64,000 bases of DNA from Naematelia aurantialba (lineage: Eukaryota > Basidiomycota > Tremellomycetes > Tremellales > Naemateliaceae), in the NCBI GenBank assembly GCA_021527695.1, contig JAKFAO010000007.1, positions 1,426,001 to 1,490,000 of the forward strand. Reading direction: 5' to 3'. The position numbers were made by a program, and so were the translations under genes. Positions 20,839 to 31,580 of the stretch are shown one piece after another. Every line of letters begins with the position of its first letter. The stretch's first letter is position 1. The notes beneath the pieces are model-generated. The model was not told the origin of the DNA. It was given only the letters and a program-made list of their open reading frames with translations, and ran no database searches.

Positions 20839-22975
20839 ATGTCCGTCCCGGGTGGACCGTACGACCTCGTCGCAGCACATGAGCCACAGCCCGACAGTCC
20901 TCTTGACCCCTTCGGCCACGTTACCAACCCCCACGATCGCTATTCCCGTCCCCTCGTCCTAGGCCGGCAAGATTCCAACAGCAGCTTCTTCAACGCTGTA
21001 TACCTCGATGATCGTGTGGGACCCACGAGACCACTGAGGGTCCGCAAGCGACCCGCAGCTGTGCCCCGCCTCGCACCCATCGGACCTGGTGAGTTGCCTC
21101 CACACGCTCCTGATTCCTTTTCTCACCGATCGGAACCGACTCACTGACGGACGTATAGTGCGCCATCGACGGAGGTCAGCGCCGTCGCTGCCGCAGAGCC
21201 CACGGTCCCCGCGAACCCCAACGACGCCGTCGACACCAACTGTTCGGCCTCGATTCCCCCGTAAGGATTCGAATGCGAGCTCGCGCAAGTCCACTTCAAC
21301 GGTCGACGCTGCTGCCGCTGCTGCAAGCACGGCCGCGGCCAGTCTGTCGATCTCGAGCATATTCCTCTCACTTCCAGCAGAGGATGAGCCGGGGCTGCAG
21401 CCCGCACTACCGATCCACAAGCACGGCGCGCACAACACCAGAAAGGCCCGCTCCTCGTCCAACCAGTCGGAACTGCATCTCGGTCTGGGACGATTCGCAG
21501 TCTTTGACGAGGCAGTCGTTCCTGGCCCATCACCACCTGTCACTCCCGGACCTTCGCCCGTCCGGCGGACGTTTGGAGCGGCAACCCGACCAACCGACCA
21601 ACACATGGTCGAACGCGATCGACACCGGCGTCGCGTGGGAACCGCACCGGGAACCGGCGCTGGCACTCTACCTCGTTCTCCGCTGACGCCGTCTCGCGCA
21701 CCGCGCAAAGCCGCCGAGCTCCTTGGGACCGGCCCGACCTCGTCGCGCTCGAAACCCGCGTCTGGCTCAAACAAAGTGTCCAAACCCGTCAAGCGGACGC
21801 ACTACCGCCCGCTGCCCAATGCGACTCTGGTGGAGATCCAAGCGTTCTTCGGCGATAAGCGCCACAAGGGCTCGAAGCGCTCGGACATCCGGATCTCTAC
21901 AAAGAGGATGCCTGTTACCTCGGATCCGCACAAGGACAGGCAGCTGGGGCAGGGCGGGACCGTCGCGCACAAGGACGAGCACGGCAACTCGTGGCTCGAC
22001 GTGGAAGAGGAGGCCGAGTTCGCATGGCTGATGAGCGACGCCCGTGGGGCTGTGTCGCCGAATGTTCCCCGTGGCATAGGGACGGAGACGGCCGAGCAAG
22101 GCGTTTGGGAGGACCTGGACGCCGAAGACAGTTGGGAAATGAAGGCGTTCACCTCGGTGCTGGCGCTTCCGTCGCAGCCTAGACTCTTTCGAGAGACCGA
22201 GGTCCTGCTAGACAGCGACAGCGATGTGACCCCCACTGCACCGCTACCTCGCCGAACGCCGAAGCACGATCTCACGACCGCGCAGCCGTGGTCAACGACA
22301 ATGGCGACCGCGCATCCGTGGTCAACGACAGTGGCGACTCCACTGGTCGTTCCGCCACCTCGCACGTCGAGCCGCCCACCTCCGACCCGCGCCCACACTC
22401 GTACACCCTCACCCACCAGCTCTTTAGCCAATTCCGACACAACTTCAGATCGAGAGACTTCGTCAGCTTCATCCTCGGCGGCAGCGGGAGGACGGATCAA
22501 GCGCCGCCCCATCCCGTTGACACTCCATCCACCGAAACACAACCGGCGACTGCCAGTGGTCTCTAGCTCGCCTCCGATGCCACCGGTGCAAACGCCGTTC
22601 GTGCATCCCCGATCGGCGCCCAAGCCAAACCCCGGCCCCGCCGATGCCGACACCCACGCCCACGTCCAAGTCCACACCCAGGACCAGGTCCAAGCCCAGG
22701 TCCAAATACCAACACCAGCACAAGATACACAAGCCGAGTCACGTGGAAGACATGCTGGATCCCAGCCACATGCAAGGCGTGCTGGTGCAGACGCCGCCGA
22801 CGCCCGCGACGCTGAACCAGTATCCTTCTTCGAGCCACTCACACCCGTCGAAGCGACCAGTCTCCTCGGGGGCCATGCGCGGTTCTTGAGCGGCAGCAAA
22901 GACGCCATGAGGGACGTCGCCAAGGCCAGCGGCGGGCGGTGGTTCAGGAAGGTCGTCCGGCCGCTGGTCAGGTAA
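20839..22975 (+). CDS. unrecognised basic, disordered protein
   Basis: Two exons (20839-21088 and 21159-22975, donor GTGAGT, acceptor TATAG) join in phase 1 to give 688 residues. The sequence is rich in Pro, Ser, Thr and Arg with few hydrophobic clusters, as in intrinsically disordered proteins. The best-conserved-looking segments are HYRPLPNATLVEIQAFFGDK (middle), DVEEEAEFAWLMSD, DSWEMKAFTSVLALPSQ, and the C-terminal FFEPLTPVEATSLL and GGRWFRKVVRPLV. Short linear motifs of that kind suggest a scaffold or regulator. An Ala/Val/Gln-rich run near residues 580-610 is low-complexity. No enzymatic domain, signal peptide or membrane helix is seen. I do not recognise the family. Confidence 0.75.
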
Positions 22976-23393
22976 CCAGGCCGCGTTCGCTATCCGAAGC
23001 ACAGTCGCTATCCGAGGCACAGTCCTGTTCCGAGTCACCATCCCACCCGATCACTGTGTACTGCCTATACGTAGTTGTCTGCTGTCTGCGGCGGGCTATC
23101 TGCTGAATTTCGTGTAAAGCACACTAGAGTCTGCTGAATTTCGTGTAAAGCACGCTAGAGCTGCTGCTGAATTTCGTGTAAAGACGCTAGAGTCCCTACA
23201 ATGCGAGAATGCATGCTGGTCATGAATGTTACAACAACATATCACATTGCCCCACCTGGACTCAGCCCATAAAGCTGCAACGACGTGTCCATCCCGTGCA
23301 CTCCCAGCCCCACTTACTACCCCGCACTGTTCTCTCCAACGCAACAACCCCACTAGCCTCCTGCACTACTCTGCCAACGCCACTAGCCACTGA
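22976..23393. other. convergent intergenic region with triple repeat
   Basis: Here lie the 3' ends of the disordered-protein gene (plus) and the LRR gene (minus). From about 23098 to 23192 there are three copies of a unit of about 31 bp containing CTGCTGAATTTCGTGTAAAG. Before it, a doubled CGCTATCCGA.GCACAGTC motif is seen at 22985-23025. No gene is supported. Confidence 0.6.
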
Positions 23394-25617
23394 CTATCCC
23401 CCACTATTCTGTCCCACACCAGCCCCATTACGCGGCTCAACCACGCTCGCGCCCACCCGCGCCCTTCCTGCATTCCGCTCTGGCATGCTCACATTGCCCT
23501 CGTCCTCGCCGCTGCGAACTTGCTCCGCGCCGCTCGTGCCCTTCTTCTGCTCTTCACTGTGCGCGGTACCCTTCTGCTTTTCACTGTGCGCGGTACCCTT
23601 CTGCGCTTCACTGTGCGCGGTACCCTTCTGCGCTTCACTGTGCGCGGTACCCTTCTGCCCGTCACTGTGCTCCGTGCCGCCGCGTCTGGCGATCAGCGGC
23701 GAGCGCAGTGATCTCTCCACGACCTCGTCCTCGGGTGTATCGTCGAGGTTGATCACGCGCCGCGGGCGGCGTTTCTTATGTACCGCCACGGAGCTTGCTG
23801 GGCTCGGAGGCGGCATGCTCGGCCCCGACGAGGCCGCGCTGGTCTGCCGCGAGTGCTCCCCCCGGGCAGAGGCAGGGACATGGGCGTGGCCAAGCGTACT
23901 GGCCGGGGAGTTGGCAGGGACACGAGCATGCGTGGGGGTATGGCTTTGGGCCTGGGTGTAGGCGCGAGGCGAGTCGTACTGTCCCTGTCCTTCGACCCGC
24001 GGTTCAGCAGCAGTGGTGTACCCTCGAGAATGGGCTAGGTGGCCTTTCGATGCCAGGTCCATCTCGATCCGCCGCGTTTCGGTCCACGAAAATGGTCGGT
24101 CGTCAAATACGACCTCCTCGCGATCGCCGCCTCGCGCCTCGCTGGCGAATGCGACCCCGAGGTTGACGCGCCACTCGTCGTTGCTGCGGTCGCGGTCAAA
24201 CGGATTCCCAGCACACCACACGGCCTTGACGTGGGGCAAGACGGCGAGGCGGCCCACCTCGTCCCACTCGGTCAAGAGGTTGTCGCGCACATCCACGCGT
24301 TCGAGCCCGAGCACGCGCTCGAGGCCGGCGAGGCAGTCGATGCGGTTCGCGCCGAGGTTGAGAGACGTGATGTTGCCGAGCACGGAGGGCGCGTTGCGGA
24401 CCGAGGTGATGAGGTTGTTGGAGAGGTTCAGCGAGACGAGGGAGTGCAGCGCCGATAGCGACGAAGGGATGGAATTGAGCAGGTTGTGCGACAAGTCGAG
24501 AGAAGTCAGGCGCGACAGTGGGACTGATGGGAAAGACAGCAAGCTGGTCGAAGGGAGTGCGAGGTGCCGGAGATTAGGGAAACGAAGATTCGTCGGCCGA
24601 GAGCTATCGGCAGAGCGAGTGGAGTCATTTTCGGTATCGGTATACGGCACGACAAGGAGCTCTTCGAGCCAGTCGTCGGCGTCCTGCGCGGCTCTGACCG
24701 TCAGGCTCCGCAGCCCCGGATTTGGCGGGATCAAGAGACCTCTGGGGTCGTAGCCCTCCAGCTCGAGACTGGGAGCGTTAGCATCGGAGTTGCATAGCAT
24801 TGGTGTAGCATTAGGTGCGTACGTTTGAAGGTTGCGCAGGACGTCAAGTGGCACGCGCACGTCGATTCCGCCCAGCTGGGTATAGCCTCCAGCATCGACT
24901 AGCTCTGCTATGGGCCTGTCGGAGAGGAACGGCGGGTGTATGAGGAGAGCCGGAAGGACCGTGAATATCGAGTACAACGCCAGGAGGATCTGGTCTGCCG
25001 CCATCAGCTCCACGCTCGCTGCGTGTCGTCAGATGGAGGTCACCTTCGTTGACCTCTTCTTTCCTGCCGAACCAGCCTCTGCCCATCGCGCCTCCCGTGG
25101 CGAGACTGCCCATCGAGACCGAGCGCATGCTGCCGACCCAGCTTCGCACGCTCCTTACATCGCCTTCCTCCTTGACGGCTCGCTCGTCCGAGCGGGCCCC
25201 GCGCGCCGCCACCGGCACCCCCGGCGCGATCGGCACGTCCGTGCGGCCGACATGCGGCAGGGCCTGAGGCAGGCTCTGCCACCGCAGCAGCAGGTACAGC
25301 AGCCGGTCCGGCGGCAGGCGCAGCAGGATCGGTCGTGCCGCAGCCCGCGGCGGAGACGGTGCCGACGGCTGGCCGAAACCGAGCGTCAGCGGTATTTTCA
25401 AACTGGTCGACAGCGGCTGCGAGCTGGGATCGAGGCCCAGCGTGAGCAGGGTGTACGACTGTTGCAAGATGGACGGCGTCGATGGCAACCGTGCCGACGG
25501 AGCTGGGGCGAGCCGAGCGAGGTTGCTCTTGAGGTACTTGTGGAGTGTGAGCAGGTATTCCCGTCCAGGCAGCGGCTCTGGCTCTGCAGGCCCAGAGGGC
25601 AGGAGCAGAGAGCGCAT
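23394..25617 (-). CDS. leucine-rich-repeat protein of the STK11IP (LIP1) type
   Basis: ATG 25617 opens an N-terminal region (REYLLTLHKYLKSNLARLAP) that continues across a very short apparent intron (25019-25043) into VELMAADQILLALYS. The combined frame has 732 residues. Five or more leucine-rich repeats follow (LDLSHNLLNSIPSSLSALH, LNLSNNLITSVRNAP, LNLGANRIDCLAGLERV, VDVRDNLLTEWDEV), then GNPFDRD and a capping FDDRPFSWTETRRIEMD. The same order (N-terminal helical part, LRRs, capping segment) is known in LKB1-interacting protein 1 and related fungal LRR proteins, so a scaffold role is inferred. The C-terminal part is disordered and contains five copies of a nine-residue unit (KGTAHSEAQ). The nuclear-type basic cluster KKRRPRRV precedes it. 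Confidence 0.75.
23560..23690 (-). repeat. 27-bp coding minisatellite (KGTAHSEAQ units)
   Basis: Five tandem 27-bp copies, each containing CACTGTGCGCGGTACCCTTCT on the plus strand in near-identical form, encode nine-residue repeats at the C-terminus of the LRR protein. High identity between copies points to recent expansion or homogenisation. Confidence 0.9.
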
Positions 25618-25978
25618 CCCGCTCCACCTCGACGCATATGACAAACGCTCACATCTCACACCACATGCCCAACGCGCTGGAATCCGTCAATACAGGAGAG
25701 AGATACCGTGGGAGAGTTGTTGAATAGACACCGTGGGAGATCAAGCCAAAGGAAGGTGTCGCCTATTGTCTGTCCTGACATTTGGGTGTCGAACAACAAC
25801 GACAACAGGAATACCAGCATGCTTCTGACACTGGCAACGAGGAGGGTGGGATGCATGAGGATGCGTCGCAGTACATTCTCACTGACTCTTTACTCACGCC
25901 TTTCTCTTTACTCACTTTGATCTCCACCCTCGCATTCTACTCTGCGCTCACCTCTGATCTCTCAGCACTCTGCGCGAC
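25618..25978. other. divergent promoter, about 360 bp
   Basis: This is the shared upstream region of the LRR gene (minus) and the EGF-type membrane protein gene (plus). Pyrimidine-rich tracts at 25878-25935 lie just before the plus-strand start. The direct repeat ATACCGTGGGAGA/ACACCGTGGGAGA at 25705-25741 is the only notable element. Confidence 0.5.
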
Positions 25979-28900
25979 ATGTTGGACAGCCTCATTCTAT
26001 TCACTCTGGTGTCCTGTAAGCTGCGATATCAAGCGTATAGGCCGCACCTAACAATTCCAGACACAATGGCCACGCAGATTTGCAGCCCGGCAACTTGCAT
26101 AGACGGCTCGACCACATCTCTTTGTAAATCCCTTCCTTCATCAGACCACCAGGGAAAATGAAGCTAAACATCTCTAGTACTTGCAGCTGACAAGGCGACC
26201 GATACACACCTCATCCCGGGAGCCTACACCGGTTCAGACTATTCCTCCCTGTCCCCTACCTCCTTCACCAATCAGACCGTCTCCACTACCTCTTCTGCTC
26301 TTGTGGTCTCCCCGCCGCCTTTGCCCATTACGTTCACTGGCGCGGTGTATACTGGCTACGACTATGGCTACGGAGATATCAACTGGGGCAAAGACTGGAA
26401 GAGCATGTACCTCCCCGAAGGATGGTATGGCCTGCTGGAGCCTGGAAAGGTGCTCTGGGGCGCTATCCCCGACACTGAACGTCTTCCTGGCGACTTTGGC
26501 GCCAGCAAGCTCACCAAAGCCGCTCTATGTGAGTGACTCTCAATGCCATCCCTGACATCAATAGCCACTTGCAATCCGCCATGCTCATCCAACGGAGTCT
26601 GCGGTCAAGCTTCCGCCAACTCCACTAGCGAGTGCAGCTGCAGTATTGGCTGGACCGGCTCCTCGTGTGATCAGTGTTCGCCAGGGTTTTATGGACCAAC
26701 CTGCCTCCGTAAGCTCAATCCCCGCTGATTGTCAGTTGCCACACTAACTTCTACTCTCAGCTTGTCCCTCCAGTTGCTCGCGGTGCGACGATGGGATGCT
26801 AGGAACCGGGACATGTATTGGCACAACTACTACTCCAGCTTGTGAGCTGGCAAAGCTAGAAGAACCCCAGCTGACTCGCGAAGCATGCAACTGTGCACAT
26901 GGCACGTGTCAGCCTGACGGAAGCTGTATCTGTGCCTCGGCCTGGACTACAAACTCGACAGCCTCGTCGAAAGCTTGTGCTCAATGTGCCCAAGGTTTCT
27001 TCCAAGACTTCAAAGACAATTGCCTAGGTGAGCGACGGCCACTCTGATTGAAAATCATGCAGTAATGCTGACAGTGCAGCCTGCCCGCTTGGCTGCGAGT
27101 CGTGTGCTCTGAAATCTGGGACGAACAGCACACCCTTGTGCACCTCTTGCGCCGCCGGACTATCACTTTCGTCTGCCGATCCGGCTACATGCGATGCCAC
27201 GGGTAGCTGTGAGGACGGACAGTATTACGATGAGTCGTCTGGCAGCTGTCAAAGGTGAGTCGAGAAACTCCAACTGTGCTCATTGGTCCAGTTGCTCTCC
27301 AGCTTGTACGACCTGTACCGGCCCCTCCACAGCAGATTGCTTGGCTTGCGCGTCGCCTCGCGCGAGTCTTAACGGGAGCTGTGTCGGATTTGATGCTTCC
27401 GATGGGATTTGCGATTCAAGCTTGAGCGGGCTGCAAGGCGTGTTTGTCGTCGACAACCAACAGCACCTCTGTCAGGGTATGTGACTGCTCGAACGTCGAG
27501 AAATGCTCACAGTGCAGCCTGTCCGGCGGGCTGCTTGTCGTGCGCGATACCGTCCTTCTCTTCTGCAGCGTCGTTCTCGGCTCTAGAATGTCAATCGTGC
27601 CAGCACGGCTATCTGCTCGAGAATGGCTCGTGTGTCGAGACGTGCTCAGAGGGCTATTTTGTACCCACAGGCTCGGCTCAAACGAACGGTACTTGTCAAC
27701 GTGCGTTGCTGAATTACATACCTGGCTACCAGAGCTCATAAGGATAGGCTGCGACTCGGCATGTTCGACGTGTCTGGGTTCGGCGGATTATTGCACTAAA
27801 TGCCCCGATGGTTCCACCTCTGCATCTGATGGGCAGTGCATCACCACCTGTCCGACAGGGACTGTTTCCACCAACGCCACCTGCCTGCCTTGTCACTCGG
27901 AGTGTTCGTCCTGCTCCTCTGCGGGTTCGGCAACAGCTTGCACCGCGTGTCCTAGTTCTCGACCGGCTCTCGTCGACGGTCGATGTCTCGAGTTCTGCCC
28001 GTCGGATCAGTACCTCGACCCGTCAACCGCGAGCTGCAGCACATGCGACCCGACCTGCCTCTCATGCTCCGGAAGCGACAATGCCCACTGCACCCGCTGC
28101 GCCGACGGACAAACGCTCAAGGACGGAAAATGTATATCGGCAACATGCGACTTTGCCACTGGTCTCGGGGTATGTCTCACGGACTTTGTTGCGAGCGCAC
28201 ACCGCGCTCTGGTAGCGGTATATGTGGTGTTGCCGCTCCTCTTACTGGCCGTGGGCTTGGCGGGCTGGTACTTTATAACTAGGGAGCGGCGGAAGACTCG
28301 CGAGGCTACCCAAGAGTTTGCTCGGAGCCTGGACGAGAGTGGCGTGAGGGACCGTATGCTGCTTTTGCGCTTGGACAAGCTGTTCAGTCTGGACCGCCTC
28401 CGCCCCTCTGCAGGAGAAGAGCAAGCACAACGATGGGGTACAAGAGTGGACGCGGATGCAGACGCAGGCAGTGACAAGGACAGGGACAAGGACGAGGACA
28501 AGGATACGAAACGCCTGCGAGACCTACTTCTGCCCTCGGCGCGTCGGCGGCAAGAGAGGTCAACCGACAAGGGCAACGGCAAGCGCAAGGACAAGGACGA
28601 CAAGGCAGTCCCGATGGTCGGACGAGAAAGCGAGCGAGAATCACACTGGTTCGTCCCGCCTCCGCCGTACGTGCCGCCCCCGGCGCCCACTGCCGAGGAA
28701 CTAGCCCTGCCAGCCAAGACAAAGGTCATCTCGATGGACTCGCCCCCGTCGCCAGCGTACGAGCCGCGCAGCCTGCTCCCGCCTCCGCGTTCCGGAGGTC
28801 AAAGAGCGACGTCGACGTCGGCGTCTGCATCGGCGTCGGCTTCCGCGTCGGCATCAGCGTCAGCGTCGGTGTTGGCTTTGGCGCGAGAGGCTGAGGAGCG

Positions 28901-29144
28901 GGATGAGGACACGGATGAAGAGTGGGATGGTGGATCCCGAGCCAGTGTCGGCGGGGATATGGCTATGCGAGTGGGAGCGCCGGGCGGGGGAGTGGGAGCG
29001 GGAACAGGAGCAGGAGGGGGAGTTGCGAAAGAGCGGGTGTTGGATCGCGAGGTGCTCAGACACGCAGACAAAGCGGTGAGGCTGAGCGATGTCTGGCCGG
29101 CGATCCGACGCGAACACGGCAGGAAGCTCGAAGGATGGATCTGA
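25979..29144 (+). CDS. single-pass membrane protein with EGF-like/furin-like cysteine-rich repeats
   Basis: Many small introns of about 40-55 nt interrupt this gene. The start at 25979 gives a hydrophobic leader (MLDSLILFTLVS). This joins across a 45-nt intron to YTMATQICSPATC, giving a plausible signal peptide. An extracellular part follows with a conserved GYDYGYGDINWGKDWK segment. An EGF-like module (CNPPCSSNGVCGQ...CSCSIGWTGSSCDQC) and a series of growth-factor-receptor-type CxxC repeats (SCSRCDDG, CPLGCESC, CSPACTTC, CPAGCLSC, CSECSSC, CDPTCLSC) come next. A transmembrane helix (VYVVLPLLLLAVGLAGWYF) at about 28215-28275 is followed by a basic stop-transfer. The cytoplasmic tail is long, charged and disordered, and ends KAVRLSDVWPAIRREHGRKLEGWI. 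This protein class is widespread in basidiomycetes without an assigned function; a surface sensor or adhesion role is inference. Confidence 0.8.
28805..28868 (+). repeat. coding Ser-Ala dipeptide repeat
   Basis: A TCGGCG/TCAGCG hexamer run encodes about nine Ser-Ala units in the cytoplasmic tail of the EGF-type protein. A second simple run of GACAAGGACAGGGACAAGG type at 28470-28505 encodes an Asp/Lys/Glu stretch. Confidence 0.85.
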
Positions 29145-29295
29145 CCTAGCGTCAGTTCGGTTTGGCGTTATCTTTCTCTGTTCTGTGTCTAGATGGCCTA
29201 TCGTGCATTGCAAAGTGCAGAATCTGCGTATTGTACTGTACATGTACGCAACAAGTCTGAGTAAAGTCGAATGTACAGCGTCTCGTGTTACCCTG

Positions 29296-31134
29296 TTACC
29301 CCGCTCTCTGCCCCTCCAACCTACCGGCCATGTTCTCCGCCCACCCCGCCATCTCCTCGTTGGGGAACCCATCGAGCAGCTTGATTGTCTACGGAGCTGG
29401 ATCAGCCTCAACTTTCCCACGCGACGATTGACGATTGACGTTCGACGATTGACAATCTTGGAAGTCTGCTTAGAACCCAGAGTGAGTGGGAATGGAACGG
29501 GAATGGCTTGGGAATGGAATGGTAATGGGACTAGGAGTGGAACGGGAACGTGGACGTCACCGAACAAGTAAACGTACCTGCTCGAGCCCCACGACACCTT
29601 CAGACACACTCCCTTCTGCTTCCCGCAGCTCGGCCGTCTTGGCTGCGATCGAGCGCGATCGCGCCTGACATTCTTCGTACAGCTGCACGTTGCATCGTCA
29701 GTATCAACATCCCGCCCCACCAAAGAAGGGGAAGCGGGGTTGGAAAGACAGAAAGACAACGAAAGGGATATAAACTGCGATGGAGGAATCAACGTACGAC
29801 GATGTACTCTTGACGGAGCCGGGCATAGGCCTGATCATACACCGGGAGGTTGGTCGCGGCCGTCAACGCAGGCGGAGTCAGGTCGGCCCTGCTGATCTCA
29901 GTCGAGAGAATCGAGAGACTAGCCAGCCCGACCACAAAAACTCACCGCCATGCGTCCCGGCGTCGAGAGCCCGGGTGCGCAGTTGCCCATTCTTTGCCTT
30001 CTCGCACGAGCTCTTCAATGGCTTTCAGCGCTGGTGCTGCGCGCTCCCTCTCGAGGATCTCGTTGGCCCCGGCCTATGCGCGTCAGCCTTCAACCTGCAC
30101 GAGAAACGCCGATTGGCACCTGCACGAGCACCGCCGATTTGCTGCAAGAGACAAGAGAGGCAAGAGGGCTATTAGAGGCAGGAGAGGCTATAAGAGGCAA
30201 AAGAGGCTCCAAGAGGCAAGAGAGCGGGGCAGCCAGATCGACTCGCTGGGAAGAAAACTCACCAGGATCCGTTGTCGCATTTCGTGACTCGAACTGAGGT
30301 ACACGTCCTTCAGGCCTTGTGGATTTTTAGCTGCAAAAGACGGAAAGATGTCCTCAAGGTCTTTGGCGCTACAAAACCTCAGTCAATCTGGGCGGTCGCA
30401 GCGTAATGGGAAGAAGCAAGACGACGCGCGACGCACGTCCACTTTGCAGCTGCAGCACCGGCGGCCAGATCAAGCGTGTCCATCGTGAGCTGGTACCGCC
30501 TGCCGAACTCTGCGCGCTGCGCGTGCGGGTCGGCGATAGGCACAGCGGGCTCCGAGAGGACTTGTGCCGGCGTGCGTTCAGAATGCAGAGATTTCCGAGT
30601 ACGCGATACAGGCGTCTTTGGCGCCACCGGTGTCGCTGGTGCGGGTCCGGCCGCGGCGTCCTTGTCGTCGATATCCATAGCGGACGCCGAGGCAGCTTCC
30701 GCATCAGGCGCATTTGGCGGCCCCGCGCTTGGTGTTATATCTGATATGGGGTCTGGGACCGCGGCAAGGGAGGTGGGCGCGATGTCTGCCATGGTCGGTG
30801 CAGCCGCGTCCTCATCAACTACCATCTCGGCGGGCAGGTCGATCGGCTCGTCCACCTCCGCCGCATGCTGCTCCTCGTGGACATGGGCTGCCGTCGGTTC
30901 CGCTGCCATCTCCACATCATCATCGTGGCCACTCGGGTGAGCGCCTGCTGGAGTCTTTGGATTCGACGGCCCAGCGGCTGCATTGGCCTCGCGAAATGGT
31001 GTCCTCACAACTCCGGGATGACGAGGTGCGAACGCCAGCGACGGAGATTGCAAGCTCGTGTTTGCTTCAGGTCCCGCCACAGGGGACTTTGCCAGCGGCT
31101 GCACCCGCTGCGGAGGTGTGCGTAGGAGTCCCAT
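29296..31134 (-). CDS. NNF1: kinetochore MIND/Mis12-complex subunit Nnf1 (PMF1 family)
   Basis: The gene starts at ATG 31134 (MGLLRTPPQRV) with a disordered N-terminal region rich in Ala/Pro/Asp. The conserved part begins RAEFGRRYQLTMDTLDLAAG. It joins, after an intron at about 30365-30440, to AKDLEDIFPSFAAKNPQGLKDVYLSSSHEMRQRIL and then to a helical segment NEILEREGAAPALKAIEELV. That is the arrangement of the Nnf1/PMF1 family: a helix, F-P-S-F, then a stretch ending E-ERE-PAL-ELD. Later exons (EECQARSRSIAAKTAELREAEGSV, then a last exon with LLDGFPNEEMAGWAENMAGRLEGQ) form the coiled-coil tail. Nnf1 links inner and outer kinetochore in the Mis12 complex. The acidic N-terminal extension of about 170 residues is longer than usual. 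Splice sites between 29580 and 30290 are approximate. Confidence 0.8.
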
Positions 31135-31580
31135 TGCTGCTGGTCCTGGTGATACTGAAGAGCAGACGCAAGATGCTACCCAAATTGGTTTGTTTGGCTC
31201 GGCGCGCGTTGTAAGGCAAGTAACAGTCGTGTGCACCGTGGGAGACTTGGCCAAGCTCGACAACCCATTGTGTCCTTCGTTGGAACAGCGTTTGAACAGG
31301 TTGGAAACAAAATCACCACGGCGTGAGACACCACAACTGCAACCAACCCAGACTGAGCCGACTCTTCAGTCCACTTGCACAGTCAGGTGCCGCCCCACGA
31401 ACAGCACAGCCGACTGTCGCACTGTCGCAACTCTCTCCAACCGTCCTTTGTCCTTTCAGGGAGCAGCGGTCGTGTGCTGCTCCAGCTTCTATACTTGACA
31501 GTCACGCATCGCTGTACGACAGCCTACGACATCGCCGCGAGTCCAGACTAAGGGCAGGCTGATACTATGTACGTCCGTAA
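31135..31580. other. divergent promoter, about 450 bp
   Basis: This is the shared upstream region of NNF1 (minus) and the large disordered-protein gene (plus). Open frames exist but have no ATG-supported conserved protein. Nothing else is recognisable. Confidence 0.5.

Noticed and set aside
31135..31263. Upstream extension of NNF1 from 31263
   Set aside because: The extended frame starts at a TTG codon, and the first ATG is at 31134. The extension shows no conserved sequence.
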